Shown: piece by piece, positions 1 through 10,721 of the stretch
Position numbering within the stretch: the stretch's first letter is position 1
How the letters are laid out: every line of letters starts with the position of its first letter
Assembly (NCBI GenBank): GCA_964645155.1
Contig: CAZYBG010000035.1
Span: forward strand, 1-28,914
Direction: 5' to 3'
Length of the DNA: 28,914 bases
Source: CAZYBG01 sp964645155
GTDB taxonomy: Bacteria > Pseudomonadota > Alphaproteobacteria > Rhodobacterales > Rhodobacteraceae
The notes under the pieces: generated by a model
Databases searched by the model: none
What the model saw: only the letters and a program-made list of their open reading frames with translations
Told to the model about the DNA's origin: nothing
Translations under genes and position numbers: made by a program

Positions 1-51
1 TGTCAGCTTCCCAAGCTGAACGCGCGGGTTCGATTCCCGCTACCCGCTCCA
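1..51 (+). tRNA. tRNA-Gly (anticodon CCC), 3' part
   Basis: The window opens inside a tRNA gene. The anticodon stem TCAGC/GCTGA (3-7 and 15-19) encloses the seven-base loop TTCCCAA, whose middle bases 10-12 read CCC, the anticodon for glycine GGG codons. A short variable loop follows, then a T arm with stem GCGGG/CCCGC (24-28, 36-40) around the loop TTCGATT. The 3' acceptor strand TACCCGC is at 41-47, the discriminator base at 48 and a genome-encoded CCA at 49-51. The 5' acceptor strand and D arm lie before the window. No T-rich terminator is visible between this gene and the convergent yebC-type gene 34 bases downstream. Confidence 0.9.
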
Positions 52-85
52 GCCCGCCCGCTCGGCTGCGGTAGCCGCACCCCCT

Positions 86-826
86 TCAAAGCGCCGCCAT
101 CACCTCGTCCGAGGCCTCGAAGTTCGCCGTGACGGTCTGCACGTCATCGTCGTCCTCGAGCGTCTCGATCAGCTTCATCAGCCCCTGCATGCCCTCGAGG
201 TCGAGCTCGGTCGTCGTCTTCGGGCGCCAGACCAGCTTGGCCGTCTCGCTTTCGCCGAGCTGCGCCTCGAGCGCGGTGGCGACGGCGGCGAGGTCGGTAT
301 CGGCGCAGTAGATCCAGTGGCCGTCGGCATCGCTCTCGACGTCCTCGGCGCCGGCGTCGATGGCGGCCAGCATGACGGTGTCGGCGTCGCCCGCCGAGGC
401 GGGATAGAACACCTCGCCCTTGCGGTCGAACATGAAGGCGACCGACCCGGTCTCGCCCAGGTTGCCGCCGTTCTTCGCGAAGGTCGACCGCACATTCGAG
501 GCGGTGCGGTTGCGGTTGTCGGTCATCGCCTCGACGATCACGGCGACGCCGCCCGGCCCGTAGCCTTCGTAGCGCACCTCCTCGTAGGTGTCGCCCTCGC
601 CGCCGGCCGACTTGCGGATCGCGCGTTCGATCACGTCCTTCGGCATCGAGTTCGCCTTGGCTTCCTTGACCGCGAGGCGGAGGCGCGCGTTCTTTTCCGG
701 ATCAGGGTCGCCCATCTTGGCGGCGACGGTGATCTCCTTGGAAAGCTTCGAGAACAGCTTGGCGCGTACCGCATCCTGCTTGCCCTTCCGGTGCTGGATG
801 TTCGCCCATTTCGAATGCCCCGCCAT
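86..826 (-). CDS. YebC/PmpR-family transcriptional regulator / translation factor
   Basis: The 246-residue product begins MAGHSKWANIQHRKGKQDA, the hallmark N-terminus of the YebC/PmpR/TACO1 family, and has the usual family length. Conserved stretches such as ARLRLAVKEAKANSMPKDVI, the glycine-rich EGYGPGGVAVIVE segment and GETGSVAFMF are present. The C-terminus carries the typical acidic run EDDDDVQTV. Family members are cytoplasmic; they have been described as DNA-binding regulators and, more recently, as factors that relieve ribosome stalling at proline-rich sequences, so the exact role here is open. The ATG at 826 is chosen because MAGHSKW is where the family starts and GGAG lies just upstream; a start six codons further out is less likely. 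It is often linked with ruvC, which is not visible here. Confidence 0.95.
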   Translation of the reverse strand: MAGHSKWANIQHRKGKQDAVRAKLFSKLSKEITVAAKMGDPDPEKNARLRLAVKEAKANSMPKDVIERAIRKSAGGEGDTYEEVRYEGYGPGGVAVIVEAMTDNRNRTASNVRSTFAKNGGNLGETGSVAFMFDRKGEVFYPASAGDADTVMLAAIDAGAEDVESDADGHWIYCADTDLAAVATALEAQLGESETAKLVWRPKTTTELDLEGMQGLMKLIETLEDDDDVQTVTANFEASDEVMAAL

Positions 827-950
827 ATGCCGCTCCGTCCGCATTGCCCGACCGCCGGCCTCTATATGCGAAGGCCGCGGAACCCCGCAACCCTGGCGCG
901 GCGTTGTCGCCCGCGGCGCGAGCCTTGCCGCATCGCGAGGGGGGGACGGG

Positions 951-2726
951 TTGACCTACGAGCAGATGCTGCTTTTCGCCCTTCTGGCAGCGATGCTGGC
1001 GCTGTTCGTCTGGGGGCGGTGGCGCTACGATCTCGTCGCGCTCGGCGCCCTTCTCGTCGCGGCCCTGGCCGGCATCGTTCCGGCCGAAGAGGCGTTCTCG
1101 GGCTTCGGCAATACCGCGGTCATCACCGTCGCGCTGGTCCTGACCATCTCGGCGGGCCTCACCCGATCGGGCGCCATCGGCATCGTCGGGCGCTACCTCT
1201 CCACGATCGGCGGCGGCGTGGCGCGGCACATCACCGTCCTGGGGAGCATCGGCGCGGTGCTCTCGGCCTTCATGAACAACGTGGCGGCGCTGGCCCTGCT
1301 GATGCCGCTCGACATGCGTGCGGCGCGGCAGGCGAAACGGGTGGCGGGCTACACGCTGATGCCGCTGTCGTTCGCGACGATCCTCGGCGGTCTCGTCACC
1401 CTGATCGGCACGCCGCCGAACATCCTCATCGCCGAGTTCCGCGGCCGCGCCACCGGCGCGCCGTTCACGATGTTCGACTTCACGCCGGTTGGTCTGGTCG
1501 CGGCCGGCGCGGGTCTGGTGTTCATGGCGCTGGTCGGCTGGCGGCTGATCCCCGTGCGCGAGGACGGCGCCGGCGACCGCCGCGGCGAGGGTAACGAGTT
1601 CCTGGCCGAGCTCATGGTGCCGGAGGGGTCGAAGGCCGCCGGCCGCCGCGTTGCCGACCTTGAGGCTGAGGCAGATCGTGCCGGCCTTGCCGTCCTCAGC
1701 CTGGTGCGCGGCGGCAAGCGCCTCTACGGCGCGGCCAGATCCACCGACCTGCGCCCGGACGACGTGCTTCTGGTCGAGGCGACATCCGATGCGATCGACG
1801 AGTTCCGCGCGGCGCTGGCCCTCGACTTCGTCGGCGGCAAGGATGCCGGCCTGACCGAGGCGGGGGCGCGCGGCATGAAGGTCAGCGAGGCCGTCGTGCC
1901 CGAGGACGCGCGGATCGCCGGGCGCTCGGCGCAGACCATCGGCCTTGGCTGGCGCCGCCGGACGGTGCTCGTGGGGATCGCGCGCGGCGGCCGGCGCATC
2001 GACCGCGAGCTCCGGCGCACGCTGATCCGGCCGGGCGACGTGCTGCTGCTCCTGACGCCCGAGGACGAGGCCGAGGGCGTGATCGACTGGCTTGGCTGCC
2101 TGCCGCTGGCCGACCGGAGCCTCGCGGTGACCGATACGAGCCGCATCCTGCCGGCACTCGGCCTCTTCGCGGCGGCCATCGCGGCCGCGACGCTGGGGCT
2201 GGTTTCGCTGCCGGTCGCGTTCGGCGTGGTGGTCATCGGCTATGTGCTGTTCCGCGTGCTGCCGCTTGCGGAGATCTACGCGCACATCCACTGGCCGGTC
2301 ATCGTGCTTCTGGCCGCGCTGATCCCGATCGGCGTGGCGTTCGAGACCACGGGCGCGGCGGCGCTGGTCGCCGAAGGGCTGGTGGTGCTGACCTCCGGCT
2401 TTCCGGCCTGGGTCGCGCTCGCGCTCCTGATGGCGGTGACGATGACGATCTCGGATGTGCTCAACAACGCCGCGACGGCGGTGCTTGCCGCGCCGGTCGC
2501 GATCGAGGTGGCGGCGCGGACCGGGGCCTCGCCCGACCCGTTCCTGATGGCGGTCGCGGTGGCGGCATCCTGCGCGTTCCTGACCCCGATCGGGCACCAG
2601 AACAACACGCTGGTGATGGGCCCCGGCAACTACCGCTTCGGCGACTACTGGCGGGTCGGGCTGCCGCTCGAGATCCTGATCGTGCTGGTGTCGGTGCCGG
2701 CGATCCTGGTGTTCTGGCCGCTCTGA
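951..2726 (+). CDS. SLC13/DASS-type permease with two RCK_C (TrkA-C) domains
   Basis: This is an inner-membrane ion-coupled anion permease of the SLC13/CitT superfamily, about 591 residues. An N-terminal membrane half contains the family signatures FMNNVAALALLMPL and LIGTPPNILIAEF. A hydrophilic middle (roughly residues 205-385) holds two RCK_C/TrkA-C modules, each ending in an RPDDVLLVE- or RPGDVLLLL-type strand. A second membrane half has the matching hairpin ISDVLNNAATAVLAAP and TPIGHQNNTLVMGPGNY. This layout is known for bacterial SLC13 proteins whose substrate (dicarboxylate, sulfate or other) cannot be read from sequence. The TTG at 951 is preferred because GAGG lies about 10 bases upstream; the ATG at 966 is the alternative. 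The frame is open much further upstream, but that part is antisense to the yebC-type gene. It ends 8 bases from convergent dnaE2. Confidence 0.88.
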   Translation: MTYEQMLLFALLAAMLALFVWGRWRYDLVALGALLVAALAGIVPAEEAFSGFGNTAVITVALVLTISAGLTRSGAIGIVGRYLSTIGGGVARHITVLGSIGAVLSAFMNNVAALALLMPLDMRAARQAKRVAGYTLMPLSFATILGGLVTLIGTPPNILIAEFRGRATGAPFTMFDFTPVGLVAAGAGLVFMALVGWRLIPVREDGAGDRRGEGNEFLAELMVPEGSKAAGRRVADLEAEADRAGLAVLSLVRGGKRLYGAARSTDLRPDDVLLVEATSDAIDEFRAALALDFVGGKDAGLTEAGARGMKVSEAVVPEDARIAGRSAQTIGLGWRRRTVLVGIARGGRRIDRELRRTLIRPGDVLLLLTPEDEAEGVIDWLGCLPLADRSLAVTDTSRILPALGLFAAAIAAATLGLVSLPVAFGVVVIGYVLFRVLPLAEIYAHIHWPVIVLLAALIPIGVAFETTGAAALVAEGLVVLTSGFPAWVALALLMAVTMTISDVLNNAATAVLAAPVAIEVAARTGASPDPFLMAVAVAASCAFLTPIGHQNNTLVMGPGNYRFGDYWRVGLPLEILIVLVSVPAILVFWPL

Positions 2727-2734
2727 CCCGCGCC

Positions 2735-6022
<3,288 letters not shown>

Positions 6023-6035
6023 GGGTCCCCGGGCA

Positions 6036-7553
6036 TCAGGCGAAGATCCCGTGCAGGAACCAGCGCGGCGCGCCGCCGCGGCCGTCCTCGTTCAGCCCCT
6101 CGCGGTAGAGCCAGTAGCGGCAGCCGGTCTCATCCTCGACCGCGAAGTAGTCGCGCAGCCGGGTGCCGGGCTTGTCGTGCCACCATTCCGGCGCGATCCG
6201 CTCCGGCCCCTCGTAGCGGGCGACGCGGCGGGTCTGGCGGCGCCAGACGAACTGCGCCGGCGGCCCTTCGGGCACCGAGTAGAGCACCCGCACCTCCTCG
6301 GCCGGGTCGAGAAGGCGCAGCGGCCGGCGCGGCCGCGGCGGAAGCTCTCCGGCGGCGGCGAGCGGCGCGGCAGCCGCCACGGCGCGCTCGGGCAGATGGC
6401 TCGCGCGGCGCACCGGGCGGCTGACGGCGCGCGGGCCGAAGCGCGCCGTCAGCCGGTCGATGAGGCGGGGAAGCGCGAGCTCGTCCGCCGCCCGCCGGGC
6501 GAGGCCGTCCTGCACCGCGGCCAGCGGCTCGGTGACGGTCGCCTCGATCGCGATCAGGTCGAAGCCGAAGCCGGGGTCGAGCGCGTCGGGCTTCTCGCCG
6601 AAGAGGCCGAGGAGATGCCCTGGCTCGCGGCTCGGCGTCGCGGTGGCGAGCGCGATCCGCCGGACCTCGCCATCGGTGCGCCAGACGGTCAGCGCGAAGC
6701 GGCGGACACCCTGGCCGGCACCGGCAAGGCTTCGGCAAAGCTCCTCGCAGAGCATCGGCAGCCAGGGGCGCACCTCGAACGCGGGGTCCGCCAGCCGCGC
6801 CTCGGCCCGGAAGACGGCCGGCGCCTCGGGGCTCGAGACCGGCTCGGCCGTCCGCCCCAGCGCCTGGTCGAGCCTGAGGAGGGGGTTCGCCCTGGGCTCG
6901 GCGCGCGCGAAGCGGCGCATGAGCGAGAGCCGCGGCACGGCGGCGAGCGCGCCCACGGTCTTCAGCCCGAGCCGGTCGAGAAGAAGCACCGTATCGCCGT
7001 CGAGCCGGAGCGCGGTGGCGGGCAGCGGGGCGAGGTCGGCGGTGTCGCGGGAAATCGCCCGCTCGGCCCCGTAGCGCGCCAGCCCCCAGGCTGCGCCCCA
7101 GGTCGGCGCCAGCGCCACCCGCGCAGTGAAGCCGAGCGTGGCGAGCCGCCCCTCGATCTCGGCCAGCAGCGCCGCCTCGCCGCCCCGGAGATGGTCGGAG
7201 CCCGTGGTGTCGAGCACGATCCCGTCGGCGCCGTCCGCCGCCGTCCAGGGGCACCAGCGCCGCGCCCAGAGCGAAAGCTTCGCCAGCGCCGCGCGGTCGC
7301 CGCCGATATCGGCATAGTCCACCCGGAGCGCCGGGCAGAGCGCGCGCATGTCGACGACCCGCGCGCCGTGCCGCACCCCGGCCAGTTGCGCGGTACGGTT
7401 CGCGGCGTGGACCACAGGCCCGTGCGGCCCCTCGGCCGCCAGCACCACCGGCTGGTCATCGCAGGGCGCGTTGCCCTGGCGCTCCATCCAGTTCCGCCAC
7501 CGCTCCATCGGGAACGAGGGGAGAAAGATCGACGCGATCCGCCGCCCGGTCAT
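6036..7553 (-). CDS. imuB: ImuB, Y-family polymerase-like accessory protein
   Basis: The 505-residue protein is a catalytically inactive Y-family polymerase homologue that acts as the hub between DnaE2 and the beta clamp in SOS mutagenesis. The N-terminus (GRRIASIFLPSFPMERW) occupies the place where active Y-family enzymes carry their first acidic motif. The second site reads GIVLDTTGSDHLRGGE instead of an SIDEAYLD-like motif, in keeping with the known loss of polymerase residues in ImuB. The UmuC-like region ends around residue 350. The C-terminus (EGLNEDGRGGAPRWFLHGIFA) is the usual ImuB tail, ending in a conserved Trp-Phe-Leu-His-Gly-Ile-Phe run. The start overlaps the end of imuA by 98 bases, and dnaE2 follows after 13 bases, so the three genes form one transcription unit. 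Confidence 0.93.
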   Translation of the reverse strand: MTGRRIASIFLPSFPMERWRNWMERQGNAPCDDQPVVLAAEGPHGPVVHAANRTAQLAGVRHGARVVDMRALCPALRVDYADIGGDRAALAKLSLWARRWCPWTAADGADGIVLDTTGSDHLRGGEAALLAEIEGRLATLGFTARVALAPTWGAAWGLARYGAERAISRDTADLAPLPATALRLDGDTVLLLDRLGLKTVGALAAVPRLSLMRRFARAEPRANPLLRLDQALGRTAEPVSSPEAPAVFRAEARLADPAFEVRPWLPMLCEELCRSLAGAGQGVRRFALTVWRTDGEVRRIALATATPSREPGHLLGLFGEKPDALDPGFGFDLIAIEATVTEPLAAVQDGLARRAADELALPRLIDRLTARFGPRAVSRPVRRASHLPERAVAAAAPLAAAGELPPRPRRPLRLLDPAEEVRVLYSVPEGPPAQFVWRRQTRRVARYEGPERIAPEWWHDKPGTRLRDYFAVEDETGCRYWLYREGLNEDGRGGAPRWFLHGIFA

Positions 7554-8124
7554 GCCGTGCCACCCAGGTTCCGGGGCGCCCGTCGCGGGACCGGAAAAGC
7601 TCCACCCGCCAGCGTGGGTCGCCCGGTGCGCGCGGGTCGTCGGGATGCGCGGCCGAGGGCAGCGAGGCGACGCGCCAGCGGTCGCGCGCCGCGCTGAGAT
7701 TCGCCGTGCCGCCGCGCCGGATCAGCCAGCAGGCGACGCCCCCGGCCTCGCAGCGCAGGGCCAGCCGCTTCGTCGCGGTGAAGTCGAGCGCCGGCGGATC
7801 GCCCCAGACCTCGCCCACCACCCCGCCGAGCGCAGGGCAGCGCAGCCCTTCCTCCATCGCGCGGAGGACGGCGGTAGCGTCCGGCAGGTCGGCGACGAGC
7901 AGGTCGGCCGAAAGCCCCGCCATGTAAAGCACCCCGGCCTCGCGCGCCGTCAGCCGGTCGCGCACCCAGAGGATCGTGGCCGGCGGCCGCGGCAGGCGCG
8001 AGAGGACGAAGCCCGTCGCGGCCCCGTCCGCCGCCTGCGGCGAGAACACCTCCGCGAACGGCGTAAGCACGGAGCCCGGCGGCGCCTTCCCTCCCGGAAG
8101 TCTGGCGAGTGTATGAACGGACAT
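7456..8124 (-). CDS. imuA: ImuA, SOS mutagenesis accessory protein
   Basis: The 222-residue protein matches alphaproteobacterial ImuA, a RecA/SulA-like partner of ImuB and DnaE2 in translesion synthesis. Recognisable parts are TPFAEVFSPQAADGAATGFVL near the N-terminus, ILWVRDRLTAREAG, the central AVLRAMEEGLRCPALGGVVGEVW, LTLTATKR-like LDFTATKRLALRCEAGG, and DPRWRVELFRSRDGRPGTW near the end. It is the first gene of the imuA-imuB-dnaE2 operon, with a LexA box only about 20 bases upstream of the ATG. No clear ribosome-binding site is visible before this ATG, so the start could be internal, although the N-terminal sequence looks right for the family. The last 33 codons overlap imuB in another frame. 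Confidence 0.88.
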   Translation of the reverse strand: MSVHTLARLPGGKAPPGSVLTPFAEVFSPQAADGAATGFVLSRLPRPPATILWVRDRLTAREAGVLYMAGLSADLLVADLPDATAVLRAMEEGLRCPALGGVVGEVWGDPPALDFTATKRLALRCEAGGVACWLIRRGGTANLSAARDRWRVASLPSAAHPDDPRAPGDPRWRVELFRSRDGRPGTWVARHDRAADRVDLSPLVPDGAVAELDGAPGQRALR

Positions 8125-8143
8125 GCATGTTGCGGTGACAGAT

Positions 8144-8158
8144 GTTCATGCAATGTTC
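8144..8158. promoter_or_regulatory. LexA-binding SOS box (GTTC-N7-GTTC)
   Basis: GTTC at 8144-8147 and GTTC at 8155-8158 are separated by exactly seven bases; read on the minus strand this is GAAC-N7-GAAC. That direct repeat is the established LexA operator of alphaproteobacteria. It lies 20-34 bases upstream of the imuA start codon, where bound LexA would block transcription of imuA-imuB-dnaE2. The pattern is seen directly; LexA control is inferred from the known regulation of this cassette. Confidence 0.9.
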
Positions 8159-8196
8159 TAGCCATTTCATCGCAGGAGTCAATTTCCCGCTTGGTC

Positions 8197-9078
8197 TCAG
8201 GCCGCGACGAGAACCGCCGCCGCGGCCCGCCGGACCGCTGCCGTCAGCGCGGCCAGCGCGCTGCCCAGCGCCCGCTGCCACTGCCAGGCGAGCGGCGTGT
8301 CGAGCGGCGCGCTGCCAAGCCGCACCAGCCGCCCGGCAGCAAGATGCTCGCGCACCAGCGGTTCTGGGTTCATCCCCCAGCCCATGCCCAGCAGCGCCGC
8401 CTCCACGAAGGCGCTGGATGAGGGCAGCAGGTGCGTCGGCAGGACCACCGGCGATCCCGCCTCGGCCTCGGCCCAGGCGCGCTGCAGGCGGTCCTTCGCA
8501 TCGAAGGTCAGCGCCGGCGCGACCGCCAGTGCCCCGGGCGTCACTCCGCCGGGAAACCAGCGCGTCACGAAGGCGGGCGAGGCCGTGGCGACATAGCGCA
8601 GCGCGCCGAGTGCCACGGCGTCGCATCCCTGCACCGCGCCGGCATGCGCGGTCACGGCGGCCGCCACCTCGCCCCGCCGCAGCCACCCGGCAGAGTGGTC
8701 CTGATCGTCGATCAGCACCTCGAACATCAGGCTATCGCCGGCGGCGAGCGCCGGCACCAGCCAGGTGGCGAGGCTGTCCGCGTTGACCGCGATCCGCACC
8801 GCCGGCCGGCCCTCTGCCGGCATCGCCAGTTCCTCGGCAAGCCCGGCTTCCAGAAGCCCGACCGCCTGCGCGTGCCGGGCGAGCCGCGCGCCCACCGCGG
8901 TTGCCGTGCAGGGCCTGCCGCGGATGACGAGGACGCTCCCCACCCGCTCCTCCAGCACGGCGATCCGCTGCGAGATCGCCGACGGCGTCACGGAAAGCTC
9001 CGCCGCGGCACGCTCGAAACTGCCTGTCCGCAGGATCGTCGAAAGCGCCCGGAGCGCGCCCGGATCAAGGTTAAGCAA
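8197..9078 (-). CDS. ArgP/LysG-type LysR-family transcriptional regulator
   Basis: The 293-residue protein has a LysR N-terminal winged helix-turn-helix (residues 1-60, with GSFERAAAELSVTPSAISQRIAVLEE split over helices 2 and 3). A C-terminal effector-binding domain of the ArgP/IciA/LysG subgroup follows. Such regulators sense lysine or arginine and switch on a divergent LysE/ArgO exporter, which is exactly the neighbour here. The start is a TTG at 9078: on the minus strand GGAG lies six bases before it, and the N-terminus LNLDPGALRALSTIL aligns with the family. A short palindrome, TAAGC-AAA-GCTTA, sits over this start. The gene ends 38 bases before the imu SOS box but is probably transcribed separately. 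Confidence 0.9.
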   Translation of the reverse strand: MLNLDPGALRALSTILRTGSFERAAAELSVTPSAISQRIAVLEERVGSVLVIRGRPCTATAVGARLARHAQAVGLLEAGLAEELAMPAEGRPAVRIAVNADSLATWLVPALAAGDSLMFEVLIDDQDHSAGWLRRGEVAAAVTAHAGAVQGCDAVALGALRYVATASPAFVTRWFPGGVTPGALAVAPALTFDAKDRLQRAWAEAEAGSPVVLPTHLLPSSSAFVEAALLGMGWGMNPEPLVREHLAAGRLVRLGSAPLDTPLAWQWQRALGSALAALTAAVRRAAAAVLVAA

Positions 9079-9084
9079 AGCTTA
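9072..9084. promoter_or_regulatory. Candidate ArgP-type operator in the argP-lysE divergent region
   Basis: TAAGC (9072-9076) and GCTTA (9080-9084) form a perfect inverted repeat with a three-base centre overlapping the TTG start of the LysR gene. A second dyad, AAAC-N7-GTTT, lies at 9093-9107. The 82-base gap between the divergent genes is AT-rich compared with its surroundings, as expected for a promoter region. LysR-type regulators normally bind such divergent gaps, so autoregulation and control of the exporter are plausible. Neither dyad is a textbook T-N11-A site, so this is a tentative call. Confidence 0.35.
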
Positions 9085-9160
9085 CTCCACATAAACAAAT
9101 CCAGTTTGAGTGAACCTACCATCTCGACTAAGCCGCAGCCAGCACCCCTGGAGCGCATCC

Positions 9161-9763
9161 ATGTCCGCCGCCCCTGCCGGCTTCTTCCTCGGCTTCAGCC
9201 TGATCCTCGCGATCGGTGCGCAGAACGCCTTCGTGCTGCGCCAGGGGCTTCGCCGCGCGCATGTGCTCGCGGTCTGCCTGACCTGCGCGGTGTCCGATGC
9301 CATCCTGATCTCGGCCGGCGTCGCCGGGGCCTCGCGGCTCGCCGGGGCCGCGCCCTGGGCCCTCGACCTCCTGCGCTGGGGCGGGGTGGCGTTCCTTGCC
9401 GTCTACGGCGCGCTCCGCTTCCATGCCGCCTGGCGAGGCGGCGCGGCGCTCGACCCGGCCCAGGGCAGCGGCCAGTCGCTGCGCGCGGCGGTGCTGACCT
9501 GCCTCGTCCTCACCTGGGCCAACCCGCATGTCTACCTCGACACGGTCGTGCTCATCGGCTCGGTATCGGCGGCCTGGCCGGGGCAGAGGCTGGCGTTCGG
9601 CGCCGGTGCGGTCGTGGCCTCGTTCACGTTCTTCTTCTCGCTCGGCTACGGCGCGCGGCTGCTCGCGCCGCTGTTCGCGCGGCCCGCCGCGTGGCGGGTG
9701 CTCGAGGTCGGCGTGGGCCTCACCATGTGGGCCATCGCCCTCGGCCTCGCGCTCGGCCGCTGA
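9161..9763 (+). CDS. LysE/ArgO-family amino-acid exporter
   Basis: The 200-residue integral membrane protein begins MSAAPAGFFLGFSLILAIG followed by AQNAFVLRQGL, the signature of LysE/ArgO exporters of basic amino acids. About six membrane segments can be traced. The conserved LVLTWANPHVYLDTVVLIGS motif is near residue 125, and the length matches the family. The ATG at 9161 is chosen because GGAG at 9150-9153 is seven bases upstream; a start 17 codons earlier would add a non-family extension. It is transcribed divergently from an ArgP/LysG-like regulator that probably activates it when lysine or arginine accumulates. The actual exported amino acid cannot be told from sequence. Confidence 0.92.
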   Translation: MSAAPAGFFLGFSLILAIGAQNAFVLRQGLRRAHVLAVCLTCAVSDAILISAGVAGASRLAGAAPWALDLLRWGGVAFLAVYGALRFHAAWRGGAALDPAQGSGQSLRAAVLTCLVLTWANPHVYLDTVVLIGSVSAAWPGQRLAFGAGAVVASFTFFFSLGYGARLLAPLFARPAAWRVLEVGVGLTMWAIALGLALGR

Positions 9764-9802
9764 GGCTTGTCCCTGCGGGGACAATCGGCTCTTCTCGCGC
9801 CG

Positions 9803-10717
9803 ATGACGGCCGCCCTTCCCGCACACGCAGACCGACCCCTGGCCGGCATCGCCTGGATGCTCGTGACGGGGGCCTGCTTCGTCGCCGTCACCGCGATCGT
9901 CAAGCATGTCGGCAACGATGTGCCCGCGGCGCAGGCGGCGTTCCTGCGCTACGCGCTCGGCCTCGTCTTCCTCGTCCCGATGATCGGGCCGATGCGCGCC
10001 GCGCGGCTGACGCGCCGGTCGCTCGGCCTCTTCGGGCTGCGGGGCCTCGTCCATACCGGCGGCGTCCTCTGCTGGTTCTTCGCGATGACGCAGATCCCGC
10101 TCGCCGAGGTTACGGCGATGAACTACCTCAGCCCGGTCTACGTCACGATCGGCGCGGCGCTGTTCCTGGGCGAGCGGCTGGCACTCCGGCGCATCGCCGC
10201 CGTCGCGGCGGCGCTTGTCGGGGCGCTCATCATCCTGCGGCCGGGCTTCCGCGAGGTCGAGGCGGGCCATGTCGCGATGATCTTCACCGCGATCCTGTTC
10301 GCCGCCTCGTACCTCATCGCCAAGCTGATGTCGGGCGAGGCGAGTGCCGCGGTGGTGGTGGGCATGCTGTCGGTCACCGTGACGCTCGGCCTGCTGCCCT
10401 TCGCGCTGGCAGTCTGGGTGCCGCCGACGGCGGCGCAGATCGGCTGGCTGTTCCTCGTCGCCGCCTTCGCGACGGCGGGGCACTACGCGATGACCCTCGC
10501 CTTCGCCGCGGCTCCGGTCACGGTGACGCAGCCGGTGACGTTCCTGCAGCTGGTCTGGGCGGTCCTGCTCGGCACGCTCGTCTTCGCCGAGCCGGTCGAC
10601 GGCTGGGTCGTGCTCGGCGGCGGGGTCATCATGGGCGCGATCAGCTACATCGCCTGGCGCGAAGCGGTGGCCAAGCGCAGGCCGGTCACGCCGACCGTGC
10701 CCGAGACCAAGGTCTGA
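9803..10717 (+). CDS. DMT-family permease with two EamA domains
   Basis: The roughly 304-residue protein is a ten-helix inner-membrane transporter of the drug/metabolite transporter superfamily. The first EamA repeat covers about residues 12-140; it includes the Trp-Phe-Phe-Ala segment after GGVLC and ends in FLGERLALRR and GALIILRPG. The second covers about 155-285 and contains YAMTLAFAAAPVTVTQPV and LGTLVFAEPVDGWV. Substrates of this subgroup range from metabolites to S-adenosylmethionine or riboflavin and are not predictable here. The ATG at 9803 is chosen over a TTG at 9767 because the latter is only three bases past the lysE stop and has no usable ribosome-binding site. The gene may be co-transcribed with lysE and ends four bases from convergent choV. 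Confidence 0.85.
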   Translation: MTAALPAHADRPLAGIAWMLVTGACFVAVTAIVKHVGNDVPAAQAAFLRYALGLVFLVPMIGPMRAARLTRRSLGLFGLRGLVHTGGVLCWFFAMTQIPLAEVTAMNYLSPVYVTIGAALFLGERLALRRIAAVAAALVGALIILRPGFREVEAGHVAMIFTAILFAASYLIAKLMSGEASAAVVVGMLSVTVTLGLLPFALAVWVPPTAAQIGWLFLVAAFATAGHYAMTLAFAAAPVTVTQPVTFLQLVWAVLLGTLVFAEPVDGWVVLGGGVIMGAISYIAWREAVAKRRPVTPTVPETKV

Positions 10718-10721
10718 GCCC

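Noticed and set aside
63..79. Terminator after tRNA-Gly
   Set aside because: CGGCT/AGCCG or TGCGG/CCGCA stems of five pairs are possible, but they are weak and no T run follows.
7456..7553. Frameshift truncating imuA
   Set aside because: Both reading frames give natural-looking protein ends, so a true overlap is the simpler reading.
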